A stretch of DNA of 64,000 nucleotides, taken from the NCBI RefSeq assembly GCF_900095225.1, contig NZ_LT607419.1:84348-148347 (forward strand), read 5' to 3'. Position numbers and translations under genes: made by a program. The notes beneath the pieces are model-generated. The model had not been told where the DNA came from. It was given only the letters and a program-made list of their open reading frames with translations, and did no database searches. Positions 53,334 through 62,592 of this stretch are shown in pieces (the stretch's first letter is position 1; each line of letters opens with the position of its first letter). Origin of the DNA: Pseudomonas sp. UMAB-08 (lineage in GTDB: Bacteria; Pseudomonadota; Gammaproteobacteria; Pseudomonadales; Pseudomonadaceae).

Positions 53334-53948
53334 TCAATAGCCGACTGTAAAGCGCTGGCGCGGGTGCGCGTGCTGCTCGACTTCATCGAGCATGGCGATG
53401 GCGTAGTCGGCAAAACTGATCGAACTTTTACCGGCGGCACTGACCAGCAAATCGTCTTTACCCAGACGAAATGCACCGGTGCGTTCACCTTCGAAGAACT
53501 CCGCCGACGGCGAAAGAAAGGTCCAGTCCAGCGACTTTTCCTGACTTAGCGTCTCCAGAAACGCCACACCCGCGCCGGCTTCGGCTTTGTACTCTTCAGG
53601 GAAGTTTGGCGTATCGATCACCCGCAGACCCGGCGCGACGAACAGACTGCCTGCCCCGCCGACCACCAACAGACGGGGAACCCCAGCCTGCTTCACCGGT
53701 TCGATGGTGGCGCTGGCCGACACGCTGGAAAAATGCGTCGCACTGATCACCACGTCATGCCCGGCGACTGCATCGGCATAGGCCTTGGCATCGCTGACAT
53801 CCAGATTTTTGCAGACCACGCCCGCACGTCCGGCAAGAGAGGAAGTGTCCCGAGCAATAGCCGTCACGCTGTGACCACGGCGCAGGGCTTCTTCTAACAA
53901 CTGACTTCCGGCACGGCCGGTGGCACCGATAATTGCGATTTTGCTCAT
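53334..53948 (-). CDS. NAD(P)-binding oxidoreductase/epimerase-like protein
   Basis: A 204-residue Rossmann-fold protein. The dinucleotide loop is IIGATGRAGSQLLEEALRRGH at the N-terminus, followed by VVISATHFSS and RLLVVGGAGSLFV, as in NmrA-like or YwnB-type proteins. It may be an NAD(P)H sensor or small reductase. The start at 53948 has GGAGA upstream. It is divergent from the LysR gene at 54051, its likely regulator. Confidence 0.85.
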   Translation of the reverse strand: MSKIAIIGATGRAGSQLLEEALRRGHSVTAIARDTSSLAGRAGVVCKNLDVSDAKAYADAVAGHDVVISATHFSSVSASATIEPVKQAGVPRLLVVGGAGSLFVAPGLRVIDTPNFPEEYKAEAGAGVAFLETLSQEKSLDWTFLSPSAEFFEGERTGAFRLGKDDLLVSAAGKSSISFADYAIAMLDEVEQHAHPRQRFTVGY

Positions 53949-54012
53949 GGTGATTCTCCGAAGGTAAGGGACTGAACAGAGCTTAGTTGCGCGACTCAGT
54001 ACAAAAAATGCG

Positions 54013-54024
54013 ATGCTTGAGCAT
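54013..54024. promoter_or_regulatory. Candidate operator between divergent oxidoreductase and LysR genes
   Basis: ATGCT-TG-AGCAT is a perfect inverted repeat in the 102-base gap between the divergent starts. It is a likely site for the LysR protein at 54051; this is inferred from position only. Confidence 0.4.
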
Positions 54025-54050
54025 AGTTTGTTTCTAAAATCGGGCAAATC

Positions 54051-54956
54051 ATGGACCGGCTAATCGCAATGCGGGTGTTTGTGACGGTGGTGGACAGGGG
54101 CAGCCAGTCGGCAGCAGCGGACCATCTGGACATGTCGAGGCCCGTGATTTCACGCTACCTGGCCGAGCTGGAAGACTGGATCGGCGCACGCCTGATGCAC
54201 CGGACCACACGCAAACTGAGCCTCACCGCCGCAGGCAACGAAACCCTGCCTCGCTGCCGACAGTTATTAGAGCTGTCGGCCGATATGCAGGCGGCTGTCA
54301 GCGTTCCGGCCGATACGCTGCGCGGCGCTTTACGCATCAGCGTCAGCACGTCTTTCGGTCACGCACAAATGGCCGATGCGGTCAGCGACTTCGTTAAACG
54401 GCACCCCAGCGTGAGCATCGACATGCAGGCCCTGGACCGCACGGTGAATCTGATCGACGAGCGCATTGATCTGGCCATTCGAGCCAGCAATGACCTGGAC
54501 CCGAATCTGATTGCGCGGCGCCTGACGGTCTGTCGCTCAGTGATCTGCGCGTCAGCGGGCTACTTGCGCGAACATCCCTCGCCACTGCGAGTGGAAGACC
54601 TCAGCGAGCATAATTGCCTGACACATTCCTATTTCGGTAAAAGCCTGTGGCATTTCGAGCAGGATGGCGAGCAGGTTGCTGTGCCTATACACGGCAACAT
54701 CAGCGGCAACGAAGCCACCGCCCTGATGCGTGCAACCATGGCTGGAGCCGGCGTGGCAATGCTGCCGTCGTACCTGGCCAGCCCGTTTCTGCGCAACGGT
54801 GAGCTGATCCGGCTATTACCCGAGGCACGGCCCCTGGACCTGACCCTGTATGCGGTGTACGCCTCACGCAAGCACATGCCCACCCCCTTGCGCAGCTTGT
54901 TGTATTTCCTCGTCGACCGGTTCAAGGCAGAGCCGGATTGGGATGAAAACCTCTGA
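54051..54956 (+). CDS. LysR-family regulator
   Basis: A 301-residue regulator with the N-terminal helix-turn-helix (VDRGSQSAAADHLDMSRPVISRYLAELEDWIG) and an effector domain including LRGALRISVSTSFGHAQMADAVSDF. It belongs to the CrgA-like group that often sits divergent from NAD(P)H-dependent oxidoreductase genes, as here. It has no obvious link to the MFS gene downstream, which starts 117 bases after its stop. Confidence 0.9.
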   Translation: MDRLIAMRVFVTVVDRGSQSAAADHLDMSRPVISRYLAELEDWIGARLMHRTTRKLSLTAAGNETLPRCRQLLELSADMQAAVSVPADTLRGALRISVSTSFGHAQMADAVSDFVKRHPSVSIDMQALDRTVNLIDERIDLAIRASNDLDPNLIARRLTVCRSVICASAGYLREHPSPLRVEDLSEHNCLTHSYFGKSLWHFEQDGEQVAVPIHGNISGNEATALMRATMAGAGVAMLPSYLASPFLRNGELIRLLPEARPLDLTLYAVYASRKHMPTPLRSLLYFLVDRFKAEPDWDENL

Positions 54957-55073
54957 TCCTGAGTTGCAGTTTGTTATTCAGTCCAGCATGCATATGACCC
55001 TATCGAGTAGCCTGCTATCGGTCTAGACTAGCCTACCCTGTCCTGCCGACTTTTACGGCGAGGTCACTGCTAG

Positions 55074-56594
55074 TTGAGCCCCTACTTGACCAGTCTCAAC
55101 CAACCTAAACCTGCAATCCGAGGCGTGTTATTCGCGCTGATGATGGCGGTCTTTCTCAGCGCACTGGATCAGACCATTGTTGCGGTCTCGATGCCGGCGA
55201 TCTCTGCACAATTCAACGATTTCGACCTGCTCGCGTGGGTGATCTCCGCCTATATGGTGGCGATGACTGTTGCGGTACCGATTTATGGCAAGCTCGGCGA
55301 TCTGTATGGACGGCGACGCCTGATGCTGTTTGGTCTGGGGATGTTCACCCTGGCCTCATTGTTCTGCGGCGTGGCCCAAAGCATGGAGCAACTGGTGCTG
55401 GCGCGGGTCCTTCAGGGCATCGGCGCGGGCGGCATGGTTTCGGTCAGCCAGGCGATCATTGGCGACATCATCCCGCCTCGCGAACGTGGTCGCTATCAAG
55501 GTTACTTCAGCGGCATGTACGCGCTGGCGAGCGTGGCCGGGCCGGTACTTGGCGGTTTCATGACCCAATACCTGTCGTGGCGCTGGGTATTCCTGATCAA
55601 TCTGCCCCTGGGCATCGGTGCCTTGTGGATCGCCCACCGCAGGCTGGTCGGGCTGCCTATTCCACAACGCAAGCCGATCATCGACTACCTCGGCACGCTG
55701 CTGATGATCATCGGCCTGAGTGCGCTGTTGCTGGGCATTACCGAAATCGGCCAGGGCCATGACTGGCGCGACAGCCAGGTACTCATGTTGCTGGGGATCG
55801 CGCTCTTGGCCCTGATCACGTTTGTCGGGTACGAGCATCGCACCCAGGAACCCCTGCTGCCGATGCACCTGTTTGCCAATCGCAACGCGGTGCTGTGCTG
55901 GTGCACGATGTTCTTCACCAGCTTCCAGGCCATCTCCCTGATCGTGCTGCTGCCGCTGCGCTTCCAGACCGTGACCGGCGGCGGTGCCGACAGCGCAGCC
56001 CTGCACCTGATGCCATTGGCCATCGGCATGCCCATCGGCGCGTATTTCGCCGGCCGGCGCACCTCAATGACCGGGCGCTACAAACCGATGATTCTCATCG
56101 GAGCACTGTTGATGCCCCTTGCCATCCTGGGCATGGCCTACACCCCGCCGCAAGCAGCGCTGCTCAGCAGTGTATTCATGCTGCTGACCGGTTTTGCCAG
56201 CGGCCTGCAGTTCCCCACGTCGCTGGTCGGCACTCAAAATTCGGTGGCGCAGCAAGACATGGGCGTCGCCACCAGCACCACCAACCTGTTCCGCTCACTG
56301 GGTGGCGCAGTCGGTGTGGCGCTGATGTCGGCGTTGCTCCTGGCAATGCTGCAACGGTCCGGCCTCGCACAGCTCAGCGGCACTTCCATGGGGGCCGAAG
56401 GCAGTTCGGGCAACGTATTGATGGACGGCCTGAATGCCGCCAGCGGACCGGCGCAACAACACTTGCGGGGGGAATTGCTCCTGACATTCCGGCATTTGCT
56501 GATGGTCAGCGCGGGGATTTCGCTGTTAGGTCTGGCCGCCGCACTGGCGATGCCTGACAACCTGCTGCGCGGACGCGGGGACAAAGACGTCTGA
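55074..56594 (+). CDS. DHA2-family (EmrB/QacA-like) multidrug MFS transporter
   Basis: Inner-membrane proton antiporter of about 506 residues and 14 helices. Motif A is GKLGDLYGRRRLML and motif C-like GMYALASVAGPVLGGF, with ALDQTIVAVSMPAI in helix 1, all typical of the DHA2 group. The best frame starts at TTG 55074, ten bases after GAGG; no earlier ATG is available and an ATG at 55140 would remove part of the first helix. No membrane-fusion partner gene is adjacent, so it may export drugs alone across the inner membrane. Confidence 0.88.
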   Translation: MSPYLTSLNQPKPAIRGVLFALMMAVFLSALDQTIVAVSMPAISAQFNDFDLLAWVISAYMVAMTVAVPIYGKLGDLYGRRRLMLFGLGMFTLASLFCGVAQSMEQLVLARVLQGIGAGGMVSVSQAIIGDIIPPRERGRYQGYFSGMYALASVAGPVLGGFMTQYLSWRWVFLINLPLGIGALWIAHRRLVGLPIPQRKPIIDYLGTLLMIIGLSALLLGITEIGQGHDWRDSQVLMLLGIALLALITFVGYEHRTQEPLLPMHLFANRNAVLCWCTMFFTSFQAISLIVLLPLRFQTVTGGGADSAALHLMPLAIGMPIGAYFAGRRTSMTGRYKPMILIGALLMPLAILGMAYTPPQAALLSSVFMLLTGFASGLQFPTSLVGTQNSVAQQDMGVATSTTNLFRSLGGAVGVALMSALLLAMLQRSGLAQLSGTSMGAEGSSGNVLMDGLNAASGPAQQHLRGELLLTFRHLLMVSAGISLLGLAAALAMPDNLLRGRGDKDV

Positions 56595-56598
56595 AACG

Positions 56599-56637
56599 GC
56601 TTCGTCAGGTCGCTGACTCGCGGCGGCCTGACGAAGC
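56599..56637. terminator. Hairpin between convergent MFS and Cache genes
   Basis: GCTTCGTCAGG (56599-56609) and CCTGACGAAGC (56627-56637) are perfect 11-base arms with a 17-base loop, starting five bases after the MFS stop and ending 17 before the stop of the next convergent gene. It lacks T-runs; a bidirectional terminator is likely. Confidence 0.65.
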
Positions 56638-56653
56638 GATGGGGTCGATGAGG

Positions 56654-57502
56654 TTATAGGCTGTAATAACCCACCGCGACCAGATAGTGGCCGACCTTGC
56701 GCACATACGCGTGCTTGTTCTCTACCTTGTTGGTCACCGGGTTGCGCCAACGGTAGGCGTATTCGCCTTCATCCTGTTTTTTGATCAACGCCAGAATCGG
56801 CTCACCCACAGGCTTGCCTTCAGGGTCTTTGACCTTGCTGAAGTCCGTATTGATCAGCCGCAGATTGGTGCCGTGGGCTGCATAGCGCTGGTTATTCAGA
56901 TCGACCACGAACACATAGAGATCATCGTGAAGGAACCCGCCTTTCAAGCTGTTGATAGCGCTGAGGGTGCCCTGTTCATCCTTGGCCAGTTCAGCGGAGG
57001 CTTTGTCCAGCAGGGCTTTGGCCTGCTCGGACGATGCGCGTGGCAGGTAATAACCGACTGCGAGAATCCGGTCGCCCACGCGCTGGTAGTACACGTGCTT
57101 GCGCTCGACCTTGCCATCGCTCCAGTTCTGCCAGCGGTATTCGGTCTGCTGGATGCCCTCGGTTTGCGGTGCCGCCAGGCCTTGCTTGAAGGCTTTTTGC
57201 AAATCCGGCCCCAGCAAATCGGACACGTCACGCCCGATCAGTGCCACGGAAGGTCCGCCACTGGCCAACATCACGCCGTTGGTATCGACCACATAGACAT
57301 AGAGTTCCCCCTTGACGAACTCCCCCTGACGGCTGAACTCGGCAAATGCCTTATCGCCCTGATCGTGGTATCGAGCCAGCGCCTTAACCAGCAAGGCCTT
57401 GGCCGCCTGCCCATCATCGGCCGTTTCAGCTGCCGCCCAGGCATGGCTGAAGCACAGGCATAACAACCCGCCCATTACAGCTTGTTTCAGCAAACCCCTC
57501 AT
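56654..57502 (-). CDS. Free periplasmic double-Cache protein
   Basis: A 282-residue exported protein with a signal peptide (about 1-23, ending AWA) and no membrane anchor or signalling domain after it. The mature part is two homologous Cache units. The first has GELYVYVVDTNGVMLASGG and KVERKHVYYQRVGDRILAVGYY; the second has DDLYVFVVDLNNQRYAAHG and KVENKHAYVRKVGHYLVAVGYY. Such domains usually form the sensory part of chemoreceptors and kinases; here they stand alone, perhaps as a soluble ligand carrier that presents a ligand to a receptor. It is a single gene. Confidence 0.8.
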   Translation of the reverse strand: MRGLLKQAVMGGLLCLCFSHAWAAAETADDGQAAKALLVKALARYHDQGDKAFAEFSRQGEFVKGELYVYVVDTNGVMLASGGPSVALIGRDVSDLLGPDLQKAFKQGLAAPQTEGIQQTEYRWQNWSDGKVERKHVYYQRVGDRILAVGYYLPRASSEQAKALLDKASAELAKDEQGTLSAINSLKGGFLHDDLYVFVVDLNNQRYAAHGTNLRLINTDFSKVKDPEGKPVGEPILALIKKQDEGEYAYRWRNPVTNKVENKHAYVRKVGHYLVAVGYYSL

Positions 57503-57634
57503 TGCGCATTCCCCAATCTTATTAGTGTCGTCATAGCTTAGACGGCTGGTGGGGATAGGGAATTATTCACAAAGACAAGGTTCGCCGGACCGACCTTTTA
57601 AGCCGAGCGTGCTTGACCGGCCTCGCCGAATGTT

Positions 57635-58267
57635 TCAATCGGAAATCACCTGACACCCCGTGGCATCCTGCAGCGCTTGCAGGCTCACCCCCGGGGCAAT
57701 TTCCACCAGTTTCAAACCGGCCTCGGTGACATCCAGCACGGCCAGGTCGGTAATGATCCGGTCGACCACGCCAACGCCGGTCAACGGCAGGTCGCAGCTC
57801 TTCAACAGTTTATGGGCGCCGCCCTTGGCCGTGTGTTCCATCAATACGACGACACGTTTGACCCCGGCCACCAGGTCCATGGCGCCGCCCATGCCCTTGA
57901 CCATCTTGCCGGGGATCATCCAGTTAGCCAGGTCACCTTTTTCAGAAACCTGCATGGCACCAAGAATCGACAGGTTGATATGGCCGCCCCGGATCATCGC
58001 AAACGAATCGGCGCTGTTGAAAAAACTGCTGCCGGGCAAGGTAGTGATGGTCTGTTTACCCGCATTGATCAGGTCAGGGTCGACTTCGTTGTCACGCGGA
58101 AACGGGCCGATACCGAGCAGGCCATTTTCACTTTGCAGCCAAACGTCCATGCCTTCGGGAATGTAGTTGGCGACCAACGTCGGCAAGCCGATACCGAGGT
58201 TGACGTAGAAGCCGTCCTGCAATTCTTGGGCAGCGCGTTGCGCCATTTCTTCACGAGTCCAGGCCAT
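57635..58267 (-). CDS. 3-Oxoacid CoA-transferase subunit B
   Basis: Transfers CoA between succinyl-CoA (or another acyl-CoA) and a 3-oxoacid. The 210-residue subunit carries the catalytic Glu in [12 protein letters not shown] and the usual [14 protein letters not shown] and [14 protein letters not shown]. It starts two bases after subunit A, with GGAG upstream of the ATG. In Pseudomonas such pairs serve acetoacetate or dehydrocarnitine breakdown; no thiolase or carnitine gene is next to it to decide which. Confidence 0.93.
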   Translation of the reverse strand: MAWTREEMAQRAAQELQDGFYVNLGIGLPTLVANYIPEGMDVWLQSENGLLGIGPFPRDNEVDPDLINAGKQTITTLPGSSFFNSADSFAMIRGGHINLSILGAMQVSEKGDLANWMIPGKMVKGMGGAMDLVAGVKRVVVLMEHTAKGGAHKLLKSCDLPLTGVGVVDRIITDLAVLDVTEAGLKLVEIAPGVSLQALQDATGCQVISD

Positions 58268-58269
58268 GA

Positions 58270-58968
58270 TCAGGCGCTCCGCACAGTGCGTTGTTCGATA
58301 CGTTTTTCCGGCGTGGCGTTGAGCACCAGACGCTGCACGTAAATGCCCGGCAAGTGAATCTGATCCGGGTCCAGCTCGCCGAGCTCGACGATTTCTTCGA
58401 CTTCGACCACACAGACTTTCGCGGCCATAGCTGCCAGCGGGTTGAAGTTGCGCGCGGTCTTGTTGAACACCAGATTGCCGGACTTGTCTGCCTTCCAGGC
58501 TTTGACCAAGGCAACGTCGGCGCGCAGGGAGCGCTCCATCACGAACCACTCGCCATCGAACTCACGGGTTTCCTTGCCCTCGGCGACCAGGGTGCCGTAA
58601 CCGGTTTTGGTGAAAAACGCCGGAATGCCCGCGCCGCCTGCACGCAGCTTTTCGGCCAGTGTTCCTTGAGGGGTGAATTCAAGCTCCAGCTCGCCTGCCA
58701 GATACTGACGCTCGAACTCTTTGTTCTCGCCCACGTAGGACGAGATCATTTTGCGGATCTGCCGGGTGGTGAGCAGTTGACCCAAGCCAAAGCCGTCAAC
58801 GCCAGCGTTGTTGCTGATGACGGTCAAGTCACGCTTGCCGCTGTCTCGTAGCGCGGCGATCAAGGCTTCCGGAATACCACACAGGCCAAAGCCGCCAACC
58901 GCCAGGGTCATGCCATCTTCGACGAGGCCGCGCAGGGCTGATTCGGCGGTCGAGTAGATTTTATTCAA
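58270..58968 (-). CDS. 3-Oxoacid CoA-transferase subunit A
   Basis: A 232-residue partner of subunit B. The N-terminal glycine-rich loop [19 protein letters not shown] and the later [17 protein letters not shown] and [22 protein letters not shown] are characteristic. It is the first gene of a two-gene operon; the promoter must lie in the 115-base gap before it. Confidence 0.94.
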   Translation of the reverse strand: MNKIYSTAESALRGLVEDGMTLAVGGFGLCGIPEALIAALRDSGKRDLTVISNNAGVDGFGLGQLLTTRQIRKMISSYVGENKEFERQYLAGELELEFTPQGTLAEKLRAGGAGIPAFFTKTGYGTLVAEGKETREFDGEWFVMERSLRADVALVKAWKADKSGNLVFNKTARNFNPLAAMAAKVCVVEVEEIVELGELDPDQIHLPGIYVQRLVLNATPEKRIEQRTVRSA

Positions 58969-59083
58969 TTGTTATTCCTCGAAGATCACCCTGCCCAAGA
59001 TTATCGCGGGGCAGCAGCGCAGGTTTCGGGTCAGGGCTTTACCGTGTCGTCTGAGAGTAGACGGCTGATGGGGAAGTGCACTA

Positions 59084-60214
59084 TTACTCAGCCCCTTCCA
59101 CCCAAAACCATTGAGCCCGCCCGGCTTTCAAGTGCGGGAAAGCCGGCATGATTTCACCTTCGGTAAACAATCGCCGCGAGCGCGCCGTGGCGTTGCTGAA
59201 CCAGTAACCGGTGTGCGTGCAGGAGTCACCCGCATTAAGCGCAGGCTTGGGCTGTTCGTCGAAGCGCGCATACCACCGCGCGGTGGACGCTTCGCTGAAG
59301 CCTCCATGCACGGGATAAGGGTGCAGGCAGCCGGTGTCCTGAACCCGTATCGATTTGAGCGCCGTGTTCACATCAACGTAAGCCGCTGGCGACGCCTCAC
59401 CCTGGCCGCCCAGCTCCGGCAAGGCGCCGGCGCGGATGATCAAGCCATCGTTATAGGCATGAAAAACGACGTTACTGCAACGGCTGAGCTGTCGGCGCAA
59501 TGCATCGCTGCCGCCCAACCGCGCGACAAAGCGGTTACCAATAATCGTGTACCAATTCACCCCTTTGATGTGGTCGAGCAAGCGCAAGCTGTCTATATGC
59601 GGCAAGGGATCGACCATCAGGCCGGTGTATTTCTGCGCCAGTTGGTATTCCAACGGGAAGTAGTGATGGCCGTCATCAGGAAACACGCACGCCAAACCGC
59701 CATAGCCATGCTCTGCATGCACCTGATCACACAGGTATTTAAGCCAGCATTCATAGCGTTGAGCGCCATCGGGCTCAAGCAGCATTGACAACGGCAAGAC
59801 CATTTTCAGACAGGAGCGATCAATGTCGGCGTGGCTTTGGGGCGTGTTCATGACAAACAGTCGATATTCGGCAGTGTCTTGCAGCGTGCCACTGCCAATC
59901 GACCAGATAAATTGCTCGTCAGGCGAACTGTCGAGAATCTTGCGTCGACAACCGGCAAAGCTGCTGGGCGTCATTTTGCGCAGGTGCTTGTAGAACTGCC
60001 ATTTGAGCCTGGCTTTGAATTGCTGACGAAACCAGACGAAACATTCGTCTATCCGCTGCTTGGTTTCCAATGTGTGGCCGTGCCTGAAGTAGAGCGTGGT
60101 AATCAGCCCTAGGCGAACGACTGGATCGCCTTCAGCAGAGTTGATCGCCAGACTCGCAGCCTGATACCTGAGCCGATCCAACGGGCTTACGTCATCAGAG
60201 ACAATTTCTGACAT
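59084..60214 (-). CDS. DUF3396 / type VI immunity-family protein
   Basis: A 376-residue cytosolic protein that I assign to DUF3396, a family now linked to immunity against type VI secretion effectors. Features include RLGLITTLYFRHGHT and a C-terminal CLHPYPVHGG...RWYARFDEQ...CTHTGYW block. No effector, VgrG, PAAR or Rhs gene is adjacent, so it is either an orphan immunity gene or has another role. The start at 60214 has AGGACAG upstream. It lies between the CoA-transferase operon and ttgR on the same strand, with long gaps on both sides. Confidence 0.7.
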   Translation of the reverse strand: MSEIVSDDVSPLDRLRYQAASLAINSAEGDPVVRLGLITTLYFRHGHTLETKQRIDECFVWFRQQFKARLKWQFYKHLRKMTPSSFAGCRRKILDSSPDEQFIWSIGSGTLQDTAEYRLFVMNTPQSHADIDRSCLKMVLPLSMLLEPDGAQRYECWLKYLCDQVHAEHGYGGLACVFPDDGHHYFPLEYQLAQKYTGLMVDPLPHIDSLRLLDHIKGVNWYTIIGNRFVARLGGSDALRRQLSRCSNVVFHAYNDGLIIRAGALPELGGQGEASPAAYVDVNTALKSIRVQDTGCLHPYPVHGGFSEASTARWYARFDEQPKPALNAGDSCTHTGYWFSNATARSRRLFTEGEIMPAFPHLKAGRAQWFWVEGAE

Positions 60215-60545
60215 GCCCTGTCCTCTCAATCTGAAGTTTTCTGACTGCGGAGAGTGGAGGGTCTTTTGGAGAGGGGCAATACGCGGAAATTACTTTGGGA
60301 AATCAGCCACGCATATCAAGAAGTGTCCTACTCATTTCCTACAAGAACAGCGACTTTCTCATCATTTCCGAGACATGGCAGCGCAGACCCGTGGGCAGCA
60401 GGACGTTCTGCATGCCCACGCACGCGGGCAAAAAGGTAGGTAAATACTTAGTAAACTAACTGTCCAGACAAGGTGCAGGAAGATATAAATACAGGCCAAG
60501 CGCCATCCGGTTATATTCGTTCGGATAGCGCTGCCTTGGCACCGT
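60215..60545. other. Intergenic region with imperfect hairpin
   Basis: A stretch of 331 bases between ttgR and the DUF3396 gene. AGCGC-C-ATCCG (60499-60509) and CGGAT-A-GCGCT (60522-60532) form a stem with one mismatch and a 12-base loop, about 15 bases after the ttgR stop on the minus strand, a candidate ttgR terminator. The AT-rich part around 60430-60460 may hold the promoter of the DUF3396 gene. Nothing else is recognised. Confidence 0.45.
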
Positions 60546-61178
60546 TCAATGACGTAACGCGGGGCTCAAGCGAAGCATGTCCAGAACGGCATCCACCAGT
60601 TGCTCGGCCTCTTTACAGAGCGCAAAGCTGTCCGGGATCAGCAACCACTGGCCAAGAATGCCATCTATATAGGCATGCAGACAGATCGAGGCGCGTGCGG
60701 TGTTCAGATCGGCAGGCAATTGGCCTTTACGCACGGCATTGTTCAGGGCCAGCCCGATGCGGTCATTGCAGTCGAGGGCTGCAGCTTGACGCTGTCGCCG
60801 CATGTCACACATTTCATCGGTGAATTCGCATTTGTGAAACAGAATTTCATTGATGCGACGGGTTTTAGGGTCCAGTGCAACTTGATGAAACAAATGAATC
60901 AGCAATTTTCGCATGCAACCCAGCGGGTCGATTTCGTCTTCACTTTCGCTGGCTTTGGCCATTTCATCGAGCGGCTCATGCAGGCTGTCGAGCATCGCCT
61001 GAACCAGATCCGCCTTATTGCTGAAGTGCCAATAAATAGCGCCACGAGTCACACCCGCAAGCTTGGCGATGTCCGCGAGCGTGGTACGGGCCACCCCCCG
61101 CTCATAGAACGCGTTCTCGGCAGCTTCCAGAATCTGGCTTCGGGTTTCCTGAGCTTCCTCTTTGGTGCGACGAACCAT
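60546..61178 (-). CDS. ttgR: TetR-family repressor of RND efflux pump
   Basis: A 210-residue repressor. From memory it is closely similar to TtgR/Emh[21 protein letters not shown] at the start, [22 protein letters not shown] as the helix-turn-helix, then [35 protein letters not shown] and the end [12 protein letters not shown]. It binds antimicrobials and plant phenolics in other strains and releases the ttgABC promoter. It is divergent from ttgA, with a matching operator between them. Confidence 0.95.
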   Translation of the reverse strand: MVRRTKEEAQETRSQILEAAENAFYERGVARTTLADIAKLAGVTRGAIYWHFSNKADLVQAMLDSLHEPLDEMAKASESEDEIDPLGCMRKLLIHLFHQVALDPKTRRINEILFHKCEFTDEMCDMRRQRQAAALDCNDRIGLALNNAVRKGQLPADLNTARASICLHAYIDGILGQWLLIPDSFALCKEAEQLVDAVLDMLRLSPALRH

Positions 61179-61312
61179 GGCAGTAAAACCTCAATCAAAA
61201 TGTCGCAAGCTGATGACGTCAATCGGCCTGCGACTGCACCGGGCAGCCTTTGTATTGCCTTGTCCCGGACCTACTTTCATGCCTTGCCGTGCTGGAGTGT
61301 CGCAGGACAGGG

Positions 61313-61342
61313 TATTTACAAACAACCATGAACGTAAGTATA
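61313..61342. promoter_or_regulatory. TtgR operator / ttgABC promoter region
   Basis: The stretch starts TATTTACAAACAACCATG and ends GTAAGTATA; its outer parts (TATTTAC and GTAAGTATA) form the imperfect palindrome known from the P. putida ttgR-ttgA operator, nearly base for base as I recall it. It lies about 87 bases before ttgA and about 135 from ttgR, between the two divergent starts, so it should control both. Confidence 0.85.
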
Positions 61343-61428
61343 TTCCTTAGCATGCTACTTATCTAGTCACCCCTTTTTTCACCTTTTTACTTTCTTGAGC
61401 AACTCAAGCTCCTGAGCCGAGGATCTTC

Positions 61429-62589
61429 ATGCAATTCAAGCCAGCTGTTACCGTTCTGGTCACTGCCGTCGCCCTGGCAACACTGCTCAGCGGATGCAAT
61501 AAAAAGCAAGAGGCTGCGCCAGCGCCGCCCCCTCCTCAGGTCGGTGTCGTTACCCTGCAAACGCAAGCTTATACCCTGACCACTGAGCTGCCGGGCCGTA
61601 CCACGGCGTACCGCATTGCTGAAGTGCGTCCTCAGGTCAACGGCATCATTCTCAAGCGGTTGTTCACTGAAGGCGGTGACGTCAAGGCTGGCGAGCAGCT
61701 TTACCAGATCGACCCGGCGCTTTACGAAGCGACGGCCAACAGTGCCAAGGCGACCCTGCAGTCGGCAAAATCGCTGGCTGATCGTTATAAGCAGTTGGTT
61801 AACGAGCAGGCGGTGAGCCGCCAGGAATACGACACGGCACAAGCCTCCGCCCTGGAAGCACAGGCAGCCCTGCAGACCGCTCAGATCAACTTGCGCTATA
61901 CCAAAGTGCTCGCCCCGATCTCCGGGCGTATCGGCCGCTCTGCCGTCACCGAAGGCGCACTGGTCAATAACGCCCAGACCAACGCCATGGCAGTGATTCA
62001 GCAACTGGACCCGATCTACGTCGACGTTGTCCAGTCTTCGACCGACATGCTCAAGCTGCGGCATGAACTTGAAGGCGGTCAACTGCAAAAAGCCGGAGAA
62101 AACGCGGCCAAGGTCAAATTGACCCTGGAAGACAACAGCCCCTATCCGCTCGAAGGCAAGCTGGAGTTCTCGGAAGTCTCGGTCGATCAGACCACAGGCT
62201 CCGTCACCCTGCGCGCCAAGTTCCCGAACCCGGCTCACACCTTGCTGCCAGGCATGTTCGTGCATGCTCAGCTGCAGTCTGGCGTGAACAAAGCCGCGAT
62301 TCTGGTTCCGCAACAGGGCGTCACACGCGACCTGAAAGGCACGCCGACCTCGCTGATCGTGAACAAGGACAACAAGGTCGAACTGCGCACCCTTGTGGCC
62401 TCGCGCACCGTTGGCAACGACTGGCTGGTCGAAAGCGGCCTGAACCCGGGTGACCGTGTCATTACCGAAGGTCTGCAGTACGTCAAACCAGGCGCTGAAG
62501 TGAAGGTCGCCGAAGCGACCAACGTCAAGGCAGCAAACCCGGCACCTGCACCGGCCACTGAAAAAGCCGCGAGCAGTAAAGGGGAGTAA
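61429..62589 (+). CDS. ttgA: RND efflux periplasmic adaptor subunit
   Basis: Membrane-fusion lipoprotein of 386 residues. The lipobox is LLSGC (C23), followed by a Pro/Ala-rich linker, a lipoyl half (RTTAYRIAEVRPQVNGIILKRLF), an alpha-hairpin (about 95-170), the second lipoyl half (VLAPISGRIGRSAVTEGALV) and barrel domains. It links the pump TtgB to an outer-membrane channel and belongs to the TtgABC/EmhABC/MexAB-OprM group. It ends three bases before ttgB. Confidence 0.95.
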   Translation: MQFKPAVTVLVTAVALATLLSGCNKKQEAAPAPPPPQVGVVTLQTQAYTLTTELPGRTTAYRIAEVRPQVNGIILKRLFTEGGDVKAGEQLYQIDPALYEATANSAKATLQSAKSLADRYKQLVNEQAVSRQEYDTAQASALEAQAALQTAQINLRYTKVLAPISGRIGRSAVTEGALVNNAQTNAMAVIQQLDPIYVDVVQSSTDMLKLRHELEGGQLQKAGENAAKVKLTLEDNSPYPLEGKLEFSEVSVDQTTGSVTLRAKFPNPAHTLLPGMFVHAQLQSGVNKAAILVPQQGVTRDLKGTPTSLIVNKDNKVELRTLVASRTVGNDWLVESGLNPGDRVITEGLQYVKPGAEVKVAEATNVKAANPAPAPATEKAASSKGE

Positions 62590-62592
62590 TTC

